45,926 bases of DNA from Thalassotalea sp. PP2-459 (GTDB lineage: Bacteria > Pseudomonadota > Gammaproteobacteria > Enterobacterales > Alteromonadaceae). The notes under the pieces are model-generated. The model had not been told where the DNA came from. It ran no database searches and saw nothing but the letters and a program-made list of their open reading frames with translations. Positions 18,301 to 26,119 of the stretch are shown in pieces. Made by a program: the position numbers and the translations under genes. The stretch lies in contig NZ_MKQD01000028.1 of the NCBI RefSeq assembly GCF_001913705.1, positions 1 through 45,926 of the forward strand, given 5' to 3'. Numbering within the stretch: the first letter of the stretch is position 1; each line of letters starts with the position of its first letter.

Positions 18301-18556
18301 CAGCATCAGGGCGTTCTTTTTCAATGATATTACGTACAACTTCCCAATGAATAGGCTCAATATACGTTGCATCGGCCATGTCAGGATCTGTCATGATCGT
18401 TGCAGGGTTAGAGTTCACTAAAATAACTCGAAAACCTTCTTCACGCAAAGCTTTACATGCTTGAGCGCCTGAATAGTCAAACTCACAGGCTTGACCGATT
18501 ACAATAGGACCAGCACCTAAGATTAGGATACTTTTTATGTCATTACGTTTTGGCAT
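15332..18556 (-). CDS. carB: Carbamoyl-phosphate synthase large subunit
   Basis: Makes carbamoyl phosphate from bicarbonate, ammonia (from CarA) and two ATP, for arginine and pyrimidine synthesis. The 1074 residues match E. coli (1073). Two homologous ATP-grasp halves are visible: the carboxyphosphate half starts at [20 protein letters not shown] and the carbamoyl-phosphate half at about 555 ([17 protein letters not shown]). Each has its RPSF/RPSY and [13 protein letters not shown] motifs. The last 140 residues are the MGS-like allosteric domain where UMP and ornithine act ([12 protein letters not shown]). The ATG has GGAG about ten bases upstream and lies 21 bases after the carA stop, so the two are one operon. 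Confidence 0.98.
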   Translation of the reverse strand: MPKRNDIKSILILGAGPIVIGQACEFDYSGAQACKALREEGFRVILVNSNPATIMTDPDMADATYIEPIHWEVVRNIIEKERPDAVLPTMGGQTALNCALELEANGVLKEFDVEMIGATADAIDKAEDRSRFDKAMKSIGLETPRAEIVHSMEEAKATAKRIGFPCIIRPSFTMGGTGGGIAYNQEEFETICTRGLDLSPTNELLIDESLIGWKEYEMEVVRDKNDNCIIICSIENFDPMGIHTGDSITVAPAQTLTDKEYQIMRNASLAVLREIGVETGGSNVQFGVCPDTGRMVIIEMNPRVSRSSALASKATGFPIAKIAAKLAVGYTLDELSNDITGGATPASFEPTIDYVVTKIPRFNFEKFAGSEDRLTTQMKSVGEVMAIGRNQQESMQKALRGLEVGASGFDPQVDVTQPGAKTKIMHELQEAGADRIWYVADAFRLGLSVDDVFRLTKIDRWFLVQIEDIVLEEQNVAENGMAGLTPEYLRQLKRKGFADLRLASLIGVSETEIRKKRHSAEIFPVYKRVDTCAAEFKSDTAYMYSSYDEECESAPTDNKKIIILGGGPNRIGQGIEFDYCCVHAALALREDGYETIMVNCNPETVSTDYDTSDRLYFEPITFEDVLEIVRVEKPVGVIVQYGGQTPLKLARALEAAGVPIIGTSPDAIDRAEDRERFQQAVERLELLQPENATVTSVEEALVKAEAIGFPLVVRPSYVLGGRAMEIVYDLEDLRRYMNEAVSVSNEAPVLLDHFLDDAIEVDIDVLCDGESVVVGGIMQHIEQAGVHSGDSACSLPAYSLNQEVQDVMRKQVSDLAFELGVVGLMNTQMAVKDGQVYLIEVNPRAARTVPFVSKATSVPLAKIGARVMAGKKLAELGITEEVIPPYFSVKEVVIPFNKFHGSDPLVGPEMRSTGEVMGVGKTFEDAYAKANLGAGVSVPKSGRALISVRNSDKERVVELGRKMVELGYEIDATHGTAVVLGEANVPCRLVNKVHEGRPHILDRIKNSEYNYIINTTEGRKAIEDSKVLRGGALRYKVPYTTTLNAAYASCQAHAADALKTVNSIQELHALCAKG

Positions 18557-18577
18557 AGTGTTTAAATCTCCACAATC

Positions 18578-19708
18578 TTATGAGTTACGAGCGTTGATAA
18601 GTTCAATAAAGTGATCAAATAACGGTGCTGCATCGTGGGGGCCTGGGCTTGCTTCAGGGTGCCCTTGAAAACTAAATGCAGGCTTGTCAGTACGGTGTAT
18701 ACCTTGTAGAGAACCATCAAATAATGACTTGTGCGTTATTTTTAAATTTTCAGGTAAATTCTCTTCGTCGACAGCGAAACCATGATTTTGCGAAGTGATC
18801 ATCACAACATTACGATCAAAATCTTTTACTGGATGGTTTGCACCATGATGACCAAATTTCATTTTGGTTGTTTTTGCACCACTAGCTAAACCAAGTAGCT
18901 GATGACCTAAACAAATACCAAAAATTGGAATATCGGTTGTAAGAAAAGCGTTAATAGCCTTAATCGCATAATCACAGGGTTCAGGGTCGCCAGGGCCATT
19001 TGATAGAAATATTCCATCAGGTTTAAGGGCTAGTACTTCTTCGGCAGTTGTTTGCGCAGGCACTACTGTAAGTTTACAACCTCTGTCCACTAACATACGT
19101 AAAATGTTACGTTTCGCACCAAAATCATAGGCAACTACGTGAAAGTCAAACTTTTCAGGTGTTACATGACCTGTGCCTAATTGCCAACTTCCTTCTGTCC
19201 ATTGGTAAAATTCTTTAACAGAAACCACTTTCGCTAAATCCATTCCTTTTAAGCCAGGAAATGCTTTTGCTTTTGCTAAAGCAGTTGCTTCATCAATGTT
19301 TTCACCAGCAACGATGCAACCATTTTGAGCACCTTTTTCTCGTAATATACGTGTTAATTTACGTGTATCGATATCGGCAATACCAACGATATTATTACGA
19401 ATAAGGTATTCAGTAAGCGTTTCTTCGTTTCTGAAGTTACTAGCAAGTAATGGTAAATCCCGAATAACAAGGCCTTTAGCCCAAATAGTCTCAGACTCTT
19501 CGTCTTCTTTATTTGTGCCTGTGTTGCCAATATGGGGATAAGTGAGGGTAATAATTTGTTCTGCGTACGAGGGATCAGTTAATATTTCTTGGTAACCAGT
19601 CATTGAAGTATTAAATACTACTTCACCAACGGCGGCCCCTTCTGCACCAATAGCGGTGCCCTTAAATGTTGTGCCATCTTCTAGCACTAAAATTGCAGAT
19701 TTAGTCAA
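18578..19708 (-). CDS. carA: Carbamoyl-phosphate synthase small subunit (glutaminase)
   Basis: The amidotransferase subunit, releasing ammonia from glutamine and channelling it to CarB. It has 376 residues (E. coli about 382). The N-terminal domain runs to about 190 and the class I glutaminase domain follows, with the nucleophile Cys in [10 protein letters not shown] (about 268) and the His-Glu pair in [11 protein letters not shown]. The start is TTG at 19708 with an excellent GGAGG five bases upstream; E. coli carA is also known to start at UUG. No ATG lies nearby in frame. A promoter and a leader hairpin are predicted upstream. Confidence 0.96.
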   Translation of the reverse strand: MTKSAILVLEDGTTFKGTAIGAEGAAVGEVVFNTSMTGYQEILTDPSYAEQIITLTYPHIGNTGTNKEDEESETIWAKGLVIRDLPLLASNFRNEETLTEYLIRNNIVGIADIDTRKLTRILREKGAQNGCIVAGENIDEATALAKAKAFPGLKGMDLAKVVSVKEFYQWTEGSWQLGTGHVTPEKFDFHVVAYDFGAKRNILRMLVDRGCKLTVVPAQTTAEEVLALKPDGIFLSNGPGDPEPCDYAIKAINAFLTTDIPIFGICLGHQLLGLASGAKTTKMKFGHHGANHPVKDFDRNVVMITSQNHGFAVDEENLPENLKITHKSLFDGSLQGIHRTDKPAFSFQGHPEASPGPHDAAPLFDHFIELINARNS

Positions 19709-19735
19709 TTTAACCTCCGAAAAGAAGAAATAAAT

Positions 19736-19773
19736 CTTAATATTTTACACCATCAAAACATGGTGATATTAAG
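19736..19773 (-). promoter_or_regulatory. Hairpin in the carA leader
   Basis: Outer arms 19736-19743 and 19766-19773 and inner arms 19748-19753 and 19760-19765 form a bulged stem-loop. On the minus strand it is followed by a pyrimidine-rich stretch (about 19718-19735) before the carA ribosome site. It may be an attenuator or mRNA-stability element; its role is inferred from position only. Confidence 0.4.
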
Positions 19774-19839
19774 CGCGAAAGTTGCTTTATTAATCTGCCA
19801 ATCAATTCACAAAAAACAAATTTTTGACAAATTCCGCGC

Positions 19840-19868
19840 ATTCTACGCTGATTTAATAATAACGTCCA
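19840..19868 (-). promoter_or_regulatory. Predicted carA promoter
   Basis: On the minus strand a TGGACG (19863-19868) and TAGAAT (19840-19845) are 17 bases apart, placing the start near 19833 and giving a leader of about 125 bases before the carA TTG. No RutR-like box was found here, in contrast to E. coli carAB. Confidence 0.5.
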
Positions 19869-19888
19869 GTTAAAAATGTAAAAAGTAG

Positions 19889-19916
19889 CCTTTAGCCGCG
19901 AAATTGTATCTAAAGG
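19889..19916 (-). terminator. Possible weak dapB terminator
   Basis: The arms CCTTTAG and CTAAAGG (19889-19895 and 19910-19916) form a seven-pair stem with a 14-base loop, followed on the minus strand by a short CTACTTTTTAC tract. It lies about 50 bases downstream of the dapB stop. A smaller five-pair hairpin at 19923-19937 is an alternative. Confidence 0.3.
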
Positions 19917-19963
19917 GTTAAAAAGTACATTTTACTTAGTTAATACTTAACAATAAACTAGGC

Positions 19964-20785
19964 CTAAACGTCTTTTAACCCTAGTACATCCTGCATGTCA
20001 TAAAAACCGGGTTTTGCTGTGTTAAGCCATGTAGCTGCACGCATTGCACCTAAAGCAAAAGTCATGCGTGTGGTTGCTTTATGCGTAATTTCTAATCGTT
20101 CACCCAAATCAGCAAAAAAAGCAGTATGCTCACCAACAATGTCACCCGCTCTGACGGTAGCAAAGCCAATAGTATCTTGTTTCCGTTCGTCGCTTATACC
20201 TTCTCGGCCATAAACAGCAACTTTATTAAGATCACGCCCCAAGGTATCTGCAATGACTTGGCCCATTTTCATTGCCGTTCCTGACGGAGCATCTTTTTTA
20301 AACCGGTGGTGTGCCTCAAAAATCTCAATATCGGTAAAATCACCAACCGCTTTGGCCGCCATTTCTAATAGTTTGAATAGAACATTCACCCCTACACTGG
20401 TATTTGGCGCTAAAATTACCGGAATATCTCGGGCATATTCTTTTACTTTCTCTACTTGCTCATCACTAAATCCTGTAGTACCAATGACTATCGCTTTATT
20501 ATGTTGTTGGCACCAAGCTAAATGCTCAAAGGTTGACTCAATAGAAGTAAAGTCGATAAACACATCAGCAGCAAGTAATGATGAAAGTTCAGTCGTTGCC
20601 TTTACGTCTATCTTACCTATGCCAGCTAATTCGCCTAAATCAACTTGAGAAAAAGAAGAGCTTGCTCTAACCGTGCCACCAACCAACAAGGTTTGTTGAT
20701 GTTCTACTGCAGCCTGTATTAAGTTTCTACCCATTCGACCGCTGCTTCCCAAAACAGCTACGTTAACGTTCATAGTATTGTTCAT
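19964..20785 (-). CDS. dapB: 4-hydroxy-tetrahydrodipicolinate reductase
   Basis: NAD(P)H-dependent reduction in the diaminopimelate/lysine pathway. The N-terminal Rossmann motif GSSGRMG and the catalytic and substrate-binding segment [15 protein letters not shown] (His-His near 160) are both intact. The frame opens at a TTG at 20791; the ATG at 20785 gives 273 residues, the same as E. coli, and the ATG at 20773 is also possible. The start lies nine bases after the stop of the NTF2-like gene, so the two are coupled or cotranscribed. carA follows after 255 bases with its own predicted promoter. Confidence 0.96.
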   Translation of the reverse strand: MNNTMNVNVAVLGSSGRMGRNLIQAAVEHQQTLLVGGTVRASSSFSQVDLGELAGIGKIDVKATTELSSLLAADVFIDFTSIESTFEHLAWCQQHNKAIVIGTTGFSDEQVEKVKEYARDIPVILAPNTSVGVNVLFKLLEMAAKAVGDFTDIEIFEAHHRFKKDAPSGTAMKMGQVIADTLGRDLNKVAVYGREGISDERKQDTIGFATVRAGDIVGEHTAFFADLGERLEITHKATTRMTFALGAMRAATWLNTAKPGFYDMQDVLGLKDV

Positions 20786-20794
20786 TTCCAAAGT

Positions 20795-21226
20795 CTAAAT
20801 ATTATCAAAATTAATAGTTGTGCTAAGATGCTTTAACTCACTAAGATCATGTGATATCACATGACGAATTTTTGCCTTCCCCTGAGCAGTCAATTCTATA
20901 TGATAAAAAGCACAAAATTCTGCAAACGTTTGTTGGTTCTGGTCAATAAATTGCCAATGCAAACAAACTAATGCAAGTTCAGTGTTTATGGTATCAAAAC
21001 TGCCATACGGCACCTTTATTTCTGCCACATTAGCAACAGATAACTGAGAAAATATTTCAAGCAGAGTACATTCTAATTGTGCATCATCAACGATATATTG
21101 CATTTCTTCGGGTGTAGTTAACGTGCAAGGCGTTTGATAGCAACTTGCTACCTCAGCAAGGTTTTGCTGAATAAAGCCGGCAAGATAACGTTTAAACAAT
21201 GCGTTTATGTCTGCTGCAACTAACAT
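20795..21226 (-). CDS. NTF2-like (SnoaL-type) small protein
   Basis: A 143-residue protein of uncertain function. The pattern of an N-terminal helix pair (INALFKRYLAGFIQQN, then EVASCYQTPCTLTTP) followed by long amphipathic strands resembles the NTF2/SnoaL cone fold, used for ligand binding or catalysis. It has no signal peptide, so it is likely cytoplasmic. Its stop lies nine bases before the dapB start and its ATG is 52 bases after fklB, with the fklB terminator between them. No catalytic residue set can be named. The fold assignment is a guess from pattern only. Confidence 0.5.
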   Translation of the reverse strand: MLVAADINALFKRYLAGFIQQNLAEVASCYQTPCTLTTPEEMQYIVDDAQLECTLLEIFSQLSVANVAEIKVPYGSFDTINTELALVCLHWQFIDQNQQTFAEFCAFYHIELTAQGKAKIRHVISHDLSELKHLSTTINFDNI

Positions 21227-21240
21227 TATATTGATCCCAT

Positions 21241-21264
21241 AAAAAAGCCGGGAACACCCGGCTT
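21241..21264 (-). terminator. Terminator of fklB
   Basis: On the minus strand a GC-rich eight-pair stem (21245-21252 with 21257-21264, four-base loop) is followed by six T residues. It lies 14 bases after the fklB stop and just before the NTF2-like gene, so that gene and dapB need a promoter here or readthrough. Confidence 0.88.
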
Positions 21265-21278
21265 ATCGTTTTGTTTAA

Positions 21279-21902
21279 TTAGCTGATGATGTCTAATAAC
21301 TCAACATCAAACACTAAAGCAGCGTATGGAGGTATTGCTCCTTGAGAGCCTCTTTCGCCATAAGCTAGGTTATAAGGTACATGTAAACGCCATTTAGAAC
21401 CTACTGGCATTAATTGTAGTGCTTCAGTCCAACCTTGAATGACGCCACCAACAGGAAACTCCGCAGGTTGACCTCTATCATAAGAGCTATCAAAAACATC
21501 ACCGTTAATGAATGTACCGTGGTAATGCGTACGTACTGTACTTTGAGCTGTTGGTTTTTCCCCTTCACCTTCAGTGATCACTTCATATTGAAGACCAGAC
21601 TCTAAAACAACAACGTCATCACGCTTAGCGTTTTCTACTAAATAAGCTTCGCCTTCAGCAGCTTTTACTTTTGCTTCTTCTTGTTCTTGTTCTTGTAGTT
21701 TTTTTGAAACAACGGAAAAGGCTTCATTTAAATCAGCTTCAGATACTTGGCTATCTGCAGCTGCCATTGCGTCAGCTAAACCCGCTTGAACGGCAGTAAC
21801 ATCAAAATCTTTAAAAGGGTTGTTGCGAAGTTGATCACCCAGTTGACGGCCTACACCGTAGCTTACGCGTTGTTCAATAGTTTCAAATAATTTATCAGAC
21901 AT
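21279..21902 (-). CDS. fklB: FKBP-type peptidyl-prolyl isomerase FklB (FKBP22)
   Basis: Catalyses cis-trans isomerisation of proline peptide bonds, in the cytoplasm because there is no signal peptide. The 207 residues match E. coli FklB (206). The N-terminal dimerisation helices (IEQRVSYGVGRQLGDQL, then QVSEADLNEAFSVV) are followed by a Glu/Ala-rich linker helix. The C-terminal FKBP domain has GTFINGDVFDSSYDRGQPAEFPVG, GWTEALQLMPVGSKW and YGERGSQGAIPPYAALVFDVELL. The frame can open at a GTG at 21911, but the ATG at 21902 matches the family start. Its own terminator follows. Confidence 0.93.
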   Translation of the reverse strand: MSDKLFETIEQRVSYGVGRQLGDQLRNNPFKDFDVTAVQAGLADAMAAADSQVSEADLNEAFSVVSKKLQEQEQEEAKVKAAEGEAYLVENAKRDDVVVLESGLQYEVITEGEGEKPTAQSTVRTHYHGTFINGDVFDSSYDRGQPAEFPVGGVIQGWTEALQLMPVGSKWRLHVPYNLAYGERGSQGAIPPYAALVFDVELLDIIS

Positions 21903-22176
21903 AATATTCACTTTTTTAGCTACCTACCTTTTACAGTAGATATGGATAGAAAATTCGCGCTAGGATAGCACAAACCATTGTATGTCTGTAGTCACAATCG
22001 GGCTCATTTTGTTATTTATTATAATTAAACCAAGCACCACGCTTTATAGCTGGATTGACGCCATATTCGATTAATTATTTGCTCGGCCTAAAATATTTGC
22101 ACAGAAAAGTCATAGACATTTAGAAAAAAAACTTTATTGTTGGCAATAATAAAAATTATTCTTTTGAAATATTCCA

Positions 22177-23499
22177 ATGACAGATCAATCCGCAACAACT
22201 GCGCCTACTAAGAACTTATTTAGCCTGTTTCCATTTGCTGTTTTTCTCAGTATATTTTTAGGTACTGGTATCGTGTTAACCATGCAAGGAGTTGAATTTG
22301 CGTTTTATCAACTTCCTGCGAGCATCGCTATTATTCCAGCCATCATTATTGCAATTTTTATGGGTAGGCAACCTATCAGTGAACAGATAGGACAGTTTAT
22401 TAATGGTGCTGGCCACCCGAACATTATTACCATGTGTTTCATTTATTTGTTAGCAGGGGCATTCGCCGTTGTTGCCAAAGCGACTGGAAGTGTTGACGCG
22501 AGTGTTCAACTTGGCCTTTCCTTATTCCCAGATTTTTTACTTTTACCGGGTTTATTTTTAGTTGCCGCTTTTATCTCTACTGCTATGGGTACATCAATGG
22601 GCACTATCGCTGCAATTGCCCCTATAGCACTAGGCTTGGTTGAAGCTTCTGATGTCGATAGTAGTGTCATTGCAGGGGTGATTATATCGGGCGCTATCTT
22701 TGGTGATAACTTGTCTATTATCTCTGATACAACAATTGCATCGACCCGATCTCAGGGGGCGAAAATGAAAGACAAGTTTAAAGTGAACTTCACCTTTGCT
22801 GTACCCGCTGCCATATTATGTATTATTTTATTTGCCAGTATGGGCGTTACTATGCCTACTATTGCCGCAAGTGAAACAAATATCATTGGTCTTCTTCCTT
22901 ATATCGCCATCCTTATACTGGCGCTACTTGGCGTCAATGTATTTATCGTTTTAGTCATAGGTATTGTTTTAGCTGCCGGTGTTGGTATGTGGCAAACAGG
23001 TTACGCTTTATCAACCTGGATCAGTGACATCAATCAAGGGTTCGCCAATATGCAAGATTTATTCATATTAGCGCTATTCATTGGTGGTTTAAGTGAATTA
23101 ATCAAGAGACAAGGTGGCTTAGCGGCATTAACAGACCTTGTAGAACGTATTACAAGACGTATTTATCGTAATAATAACAAACGGGCAGCTGGCTTTGGCA
23201 TTGCTTGTTTAGCTTTCATTTGTAACTTTTTTACCGCAAACAATACCGTATCTATAATTGTTACAGGCGAGACCGCTAAAGAGCTCGCAGAAGATGGCGC
23301 GTTGTCACCTGCACATTCTGCTAGTATTTTAGATATATTTGCTTGCATTAACCAAGGCTTATTACCATATGGCGCTCAAGCATTACTGCTTGGAACAACA
23401 TTGCAATTATCACCATTAGCAGTGGTGTCACATGCCTACTACCCAATGATTTTACTATTTGTAGCAAGCTTTGCATTTTGGCGAGTGACAAAGAAGTAA
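22177..23499 (+). CDS. NhaC-family Na+/H+ antiporter
   Basis: An inner-membrane transporter of 440 residues with about 11-12 hydrophobic segments. The signature GAIFGDNLSIISDTTIAST (about 170-188) followed by RSQGAKMKDK is typical of the NhaC group, and a second functional repeat has FFTANNTVSIIVTG. Family members exchange sodium for protons, or for organic acids such as malate/lactate, so the counter-ion is not certain. A marine sodium-based lifestyle fits. It stands alone, with a 265-base gap upstream and a strong terminator downstream. No clear ribosome site is visible at the ATG. Confidence 0.82.
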   Translation: MTDQSATTAPTKNLFSLFPFAVFLSIFLGTGIVLTMQGVEFAFYQLPASIAIIPAIIIAIFMGRQPISEQIGQFINGAGHPNIITMCFIYLLAGAFAVVAKATGSVDASVQLGLSLFPDFLLLPGLFLVAAFISTAMGTSMGTIAAIAPIALGLVEASDVDSSVIAGVIISGAIFGDNLSIISDTTIASTRSQGAKMKDKFKVNFTFAVPAAILCIILFASMGVTMPTIAASETNIIGLLPYIAILILALLGVNVFIVLVIGIVLAAGVGMWQTGYALSTWISDINQGFANMQDLFILALFIGGLSELIKRQGGLAALTDLVERITRRIYRNNNKRAAGFGIACLAFICNFFTANNTVSIIVTGETAKELAEDGALSPAHSASILDIFACINQGLLPYGAQALLLGTTLQLSPLAVVSHAYYPMILLFVASFAFWRVTKK

Positions 23500-23549
23500 C
23501 AGCGTAGCTTACAAAAAACAGTTATTTCTTTAATAAAGTTTTGACATAA

Positions 23550-23574
23550 AAAAGGCCAGTTTTACTGGCCTTTT
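23550..23574. terminator. Bidirectional terminator between the antiporter gene and bamC
   Basis: Eleven-pair arms 23550-23560 and 23564-23574 with a three-base loop carry AAAA and TTTT flanks. They lie between convergent genes. Confidence 0.88.
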
Positions 23575-23594
23575 AACGTTAAGTTATCGTTCAA

Positions 23595-24686
23595 TTAATA
23601 AATGTCACGAAATGATAATGCCGCTTCCATCACGGGGAAAATACGCGTTAAGGTTTCTTGGTCTAACACGTTGCCTTGATCATCTATAATCGTCACTGTT
23701 GTTTTACTATCATCTTCTATCGATTCAAGTACAAACTGATATTGTTGGTCAGACAACTCAAGCACAGGCACGTCATCACCCCATAGTTTGTCCCATAAAC
23801 CAACATCTGGCTTAACAAAGTCAACATAATATATTTTTTTAGACTCATTAAGATCAGTAACGGTAAAGCCATAATCTTCAAAGAAAATAGGCATATTCGG
23901 CCATAACGAGTCTAATGCCATCTCAACAATATATGCTGGCTGTCCCTGTGAATTCTCACCCGTAGAGACCAACTTTTGATTAGCGCGCATCAAACGATTT
24001 TCTTGTTGTTGTTTACGATATTGAAAATCAACTTGCGCAACAATCTCATTTAACATTGCCATTTCAGCACGTTCTTGATCCAGTAATGCCATTTTTTTCG
24101 AGGTACCTGATTGATCGGTACGCATATAATCAACTAACTTAACAGATAAAGCGACACTTCTACCATGAGGCTTCGTTTCAAATTGATAGCGAAACCTAAA
24201 ACTCTCTGTTAACTCGACTTCCTCAAATAACCAAACTCCTGATTCTTTCTCACGGTTATACCACTGAGATTCGTAAATCAGGTTTTCTGCATCGATAACA
24301 TCTAGGCCAACACCATCATCTTCAAGCTGAGTTTTTAACGCCTGATAGATAAAATCGAGCAAATCACGCTCTTCAAGCACTTGATCAAACCAAATTTTCG
24401 CATTATGCGTGGTTGATTCAACACGAGAAGAAGTGGCAACAGGCAATACCAAAGAAGGCGCTCTTACGTCAACTTCACGACCAATAGAACCCTGATGATT
24501 AATGTTATCTGGCACCTCAAAATCTTGCTTTTTTTTCGGTGCAGATAAATCTTTGGGAATTGATAATGTTCTTGCTTCCTTTATTTCGGCGTATTCAAAA
24601 TCGCCGCTGGCTTGTTTTTTACTAACGTTACTACATCCTGCTACAGCTAATGCTACTAGCGAGAAACCAAAAAGCTTACGATTCAT
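23595..24686 (-). CDS. bamC: Outer-membrane assembly lipoprotein BamC
   Basis: An accessory lipoprotein of the BAM machine that folds outer-membrane proteins. It has 363 residues (E. coli 344). The signal ends at a lipobox VAGC with C18 as the lipidated residue. The long unstructured N-terminal segment follows, then two helix-grip domains (about 90-215 and 240-363), each with the ALxxLW/AKIWFDQV-type helices. The ATG at 24686 has GGGAG five bases upstream. In E. coli and relatives dapA lies directly upstream and is cotranscribed; here a 351-base gene-free stretch separates bamC from the divergent gcvR. Confidence 0.9.
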   Translation of the reverse strand: MNRKLFGFSLVALAVAGCSNVSKKQASGDFEYAEIKEARTLSIPKDLSAPKKKQDFEVPDNINHQGSIGREVDVRAPSLVLPVATSSRVESTTHNAKIWFDQVLEERDLLDFIYQALKTQLEDDGVGLDVIDAENLIYESQWYNREKESGVWLFEEVELTESFRFRYQFETKPHGRSVALSVKLVDYMRTDQSGTSKKMALLDQERAEMAMLNEIVAQVDFQYRKQQQENRLMRANQKLVSTGENSQGQPAYIVEMALDSLWPNMPIFFEDYGFTVTDLNESKKIYYVDFVKPDVGLWDKLWGDDVPVLELSDQQYQFVLESIEDDSKTTVTIIDDQGNVLDQETLTRIFPVMEAALSFRDIY

Positions 24687-24824
24687 TCATACTCCCAACG
24701 TATTCACTATACATGTTTATCAATCTTATTAATGTAAGTGACAAGATAGACGCTTTGTTTAAGACAAAGTTCATTTATTATATGGATTAATTAAGGCTAC
24801 ATGGTACTTGTAGAGCTATGCAAA

Positions 24825-24843
24825 CTCAAGAATTATTCTTGAG
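24825..24843. promoter_or_regulatory. Perfect 19-base palindrome, possible operator
   Basis: CTCAAGAATTATTCTTGAG is perfectly symmetric around one central base. No T tract follows on either strand, so it is more likely a protein-binding site than a terminator. It lies 139 bases upstream of the bamC start and 195 before gcvR. The binding protein is unknown. Confidence 0.45.
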
Positions 24844-24999
24844 CATAACACTAAATAACTTGGAACTGTTCAACTTTAACTCATTGCAAAACAGGTTATT
24901 AAACGCGTTGACTTGTAGACCTAGTAGCGGCATCCACGCAATTATAAGTCATCGCAGAAATCAGAAATATTGACGGGTGCACTATTGTTCAATTTTCGG

Positions 25000-25005
25000 T
25001 ACAAT
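25000..25005 (+). promoter_or_regulatory. Predicted -10 of the gcvR-bcp promoter
   Basis: TACAAT at 25000-25005 lies about 30 bases before the gcvR ATG. No convincing -35 hexamer was found at 16-18 bases, so the call is tentative. Confidence 0.35.
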
Positions 25006-25037
25006 ACTGCCCCCTTTTCAACTGATATAGGTAAAAA

Positions 25038-25568
25038 ATGTCATCACAGTATTTGGTACTAACTGTTATGGGGCCTGATCGAACAGGTAGTGTTAGTAAT
25101 TTAACAAAACTTGCGAGTGAATGTAGCTGTAATATTGTTGACAGTAAAATGGCAATTTTTGGCCTTGAATTTACCATGATCATGTTACTAAAAGGTAGTG
25201 CAAAAGCCATTAACCAACTTGAAAGCAAGTTGCCTGCTGTTGCCATCAAGCGTGATTTGATCACCATGATGAAACGCACCTCTGACTATAAACGGCAAGA
25301 CTATACAGAACATTATCAAGTTGACTATGCTGGTATTGATCAGCCAGGTCTTTTAAAAGCTGTTACCGCCTTTTTTGCGACCCGAAGTATCGATATTTCT
25401 TCATTAAAATCAGAGATCGACCCTGAAACAAATCATATGAGTGCCATGGTGCACATCGCGCTTAATGAAAAAATGCCGATTGAAGAATTAGAGAAAGACT
25501 TTTTTGCATTATGTGAACAAATTGACGTTCAAGGCCGTATTAGAAAAGTCACACAACACTCTTTATAA
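25038..25568 (+). CDS. gcvR: Glycine cleavage regulator GcvR (ACT-domain protein)
   Basis: GcvR in E. coli binds GcvA and blocks activation of the glycine cleavage operon when glycine is low. This 176-residue protein has two ACT domains and no DNA-binding domain: the first at about 5-85 (LVLTVMGPDRTGSVSNLTKLASE) and the second at about 92-170 (QVDYAGIDQPGLLKAVTAFFATRSIDI). It is followed by bcp after 14 bases, the same gcvR-bcp pair as in E. coli. The first 'GPDRTGxV' loop and the second 'GIDQPGL' loop are the usual ligand-binding turns. No gcvA or gcv operon lies in the window. Confidence 0.88.
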   Translation: MSSQYLVLTVMGPDRTGSVSNLTKLASECSCNIVDSKMAIFGLEFTMIMLLKGSAKAINQLESKLPAVAIKRDLITMMKRTSDYKRQDYTEHYQVDYAGIDQPGLLKAVTAFFATRSIDISSLKSEIDPETNHMSAMVHIALNEKMPIEELEKDFFALCEQIDVQGRIRKVTQHSL

Positions 25569-25582
25569 ATAGGAACATAATT

Positions 25583-26050
25583 ATGAAAACATTAACCGTT
25601 GGTGAAACTGCTCCGCTGTTTTCTTTATTGAATGAAAATGAAGAAAGCATCAACTTAGCCGATTATATTGGTAAAAAGCAGGTGTTAGTATATTTTTATC
25701 CTAAAGCCATGACACCTGGTTGTACTGTACAAGCACAAAACTTAAGAGACAGTAAAGCAGCTCTTGAAGAACACAACACGGTTGTTTTTGGTATTAGCCC
25801 TGATGCCCCTAAAAAACTAAACAAGTTCTGCCAACGTGATGAATTAAATTTCACCTTACTTTCAGATGAAGATCATCAAGTTGCTGAAGAATTTGGTGTA
25901 TGGGGATTAAAAAAATTCATGGGCCGTGAATATGATGGTATTCATCGTATTAGTTTTCTTATCGGACTAGATGGCAAAATTAAACATGTTTTTGATAAAT
26001 TCAAAACCAAAAACCACCATGAAGTCGTTTTAGACGTTCTTGCAAGCTAA
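25583..26050 (+). CDS. bcp: Thioredoxin-dependent peroxiredoxin Bcp/PrxQ
   Basis: Reduces hydrogen peroxide and organic hydroperoxides with electrons from thioredoxin, in the cytoplasm. The 155 residues match E. coli Bcp (156). The peroxidatic Cys is C47 in PKAMTPGCTVQ. The E. coli resolving Cys, five residues later (CTVQAC), is replaced by Gln (CTVQAQN). A cysteine at C83 (NKFCQRDEL) lies where PrxQ enzymes of the alpha-3 subtype carry the resolving Cys. It is cotranscribed with gcvR (14-base gap, AGGA ribosome site) and ends at a terminator. Confidence 0.93.
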   Translation: MKTLTVGETAPLFSLLNENEESINLADYIGKKQVLVYFYPKAMTPGCTVQAQNLRDSKAALEEHNTVVFGISPDAPKKLNKFCQRDELNFTLLSDEDHQVAEEFGVWGLKKFMGREYDGIHRISFLIGLDGKIKHVFDKFKTKNHHEVVLDVLAS

Positions 26051-26079
26051 CTTGACAGCTTACTAAAGTCTTTCAAATG

Positions 26080-26104
26080 AGGGCAGATATCTACTGCCCT
26101 TTTT
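26080..26104 (+). terminator. Terminator of gcvR-bcp
   Basis: Seven-pair arms 26080-26086 and 26094-26100 with a seven-base loop are followed by T residues. It lies 30 bases after the bcp stop and before the convergent perM stop. Confidence 0.8.
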
Positions 26105-26119
26105 AATGTGCTTCACACC

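Larger units (their letters stand above)
24687..25037. other. Gene-free region between bamC and gcvR
   Basis: This 351-base stretch separates divergent genes. It holds a 19-base palindrome (24825-24843), a small hairpin (24753-24769), and the gcvR promoter. No open frame resembling dapA or a remnant of it was found by eye. Confidence 0.55.

Noticed and set aside
19709-19963. RutR-like box before carA
   Set aside because: No match to TTGACCAnnTGGTCAA was found, although E. coli carAB has one.
22021-22176. Regulatory element before the antiporter gene
   Set aside because: AT-rich, with no clear promoter, palindrome or ribosome site that could be supported.
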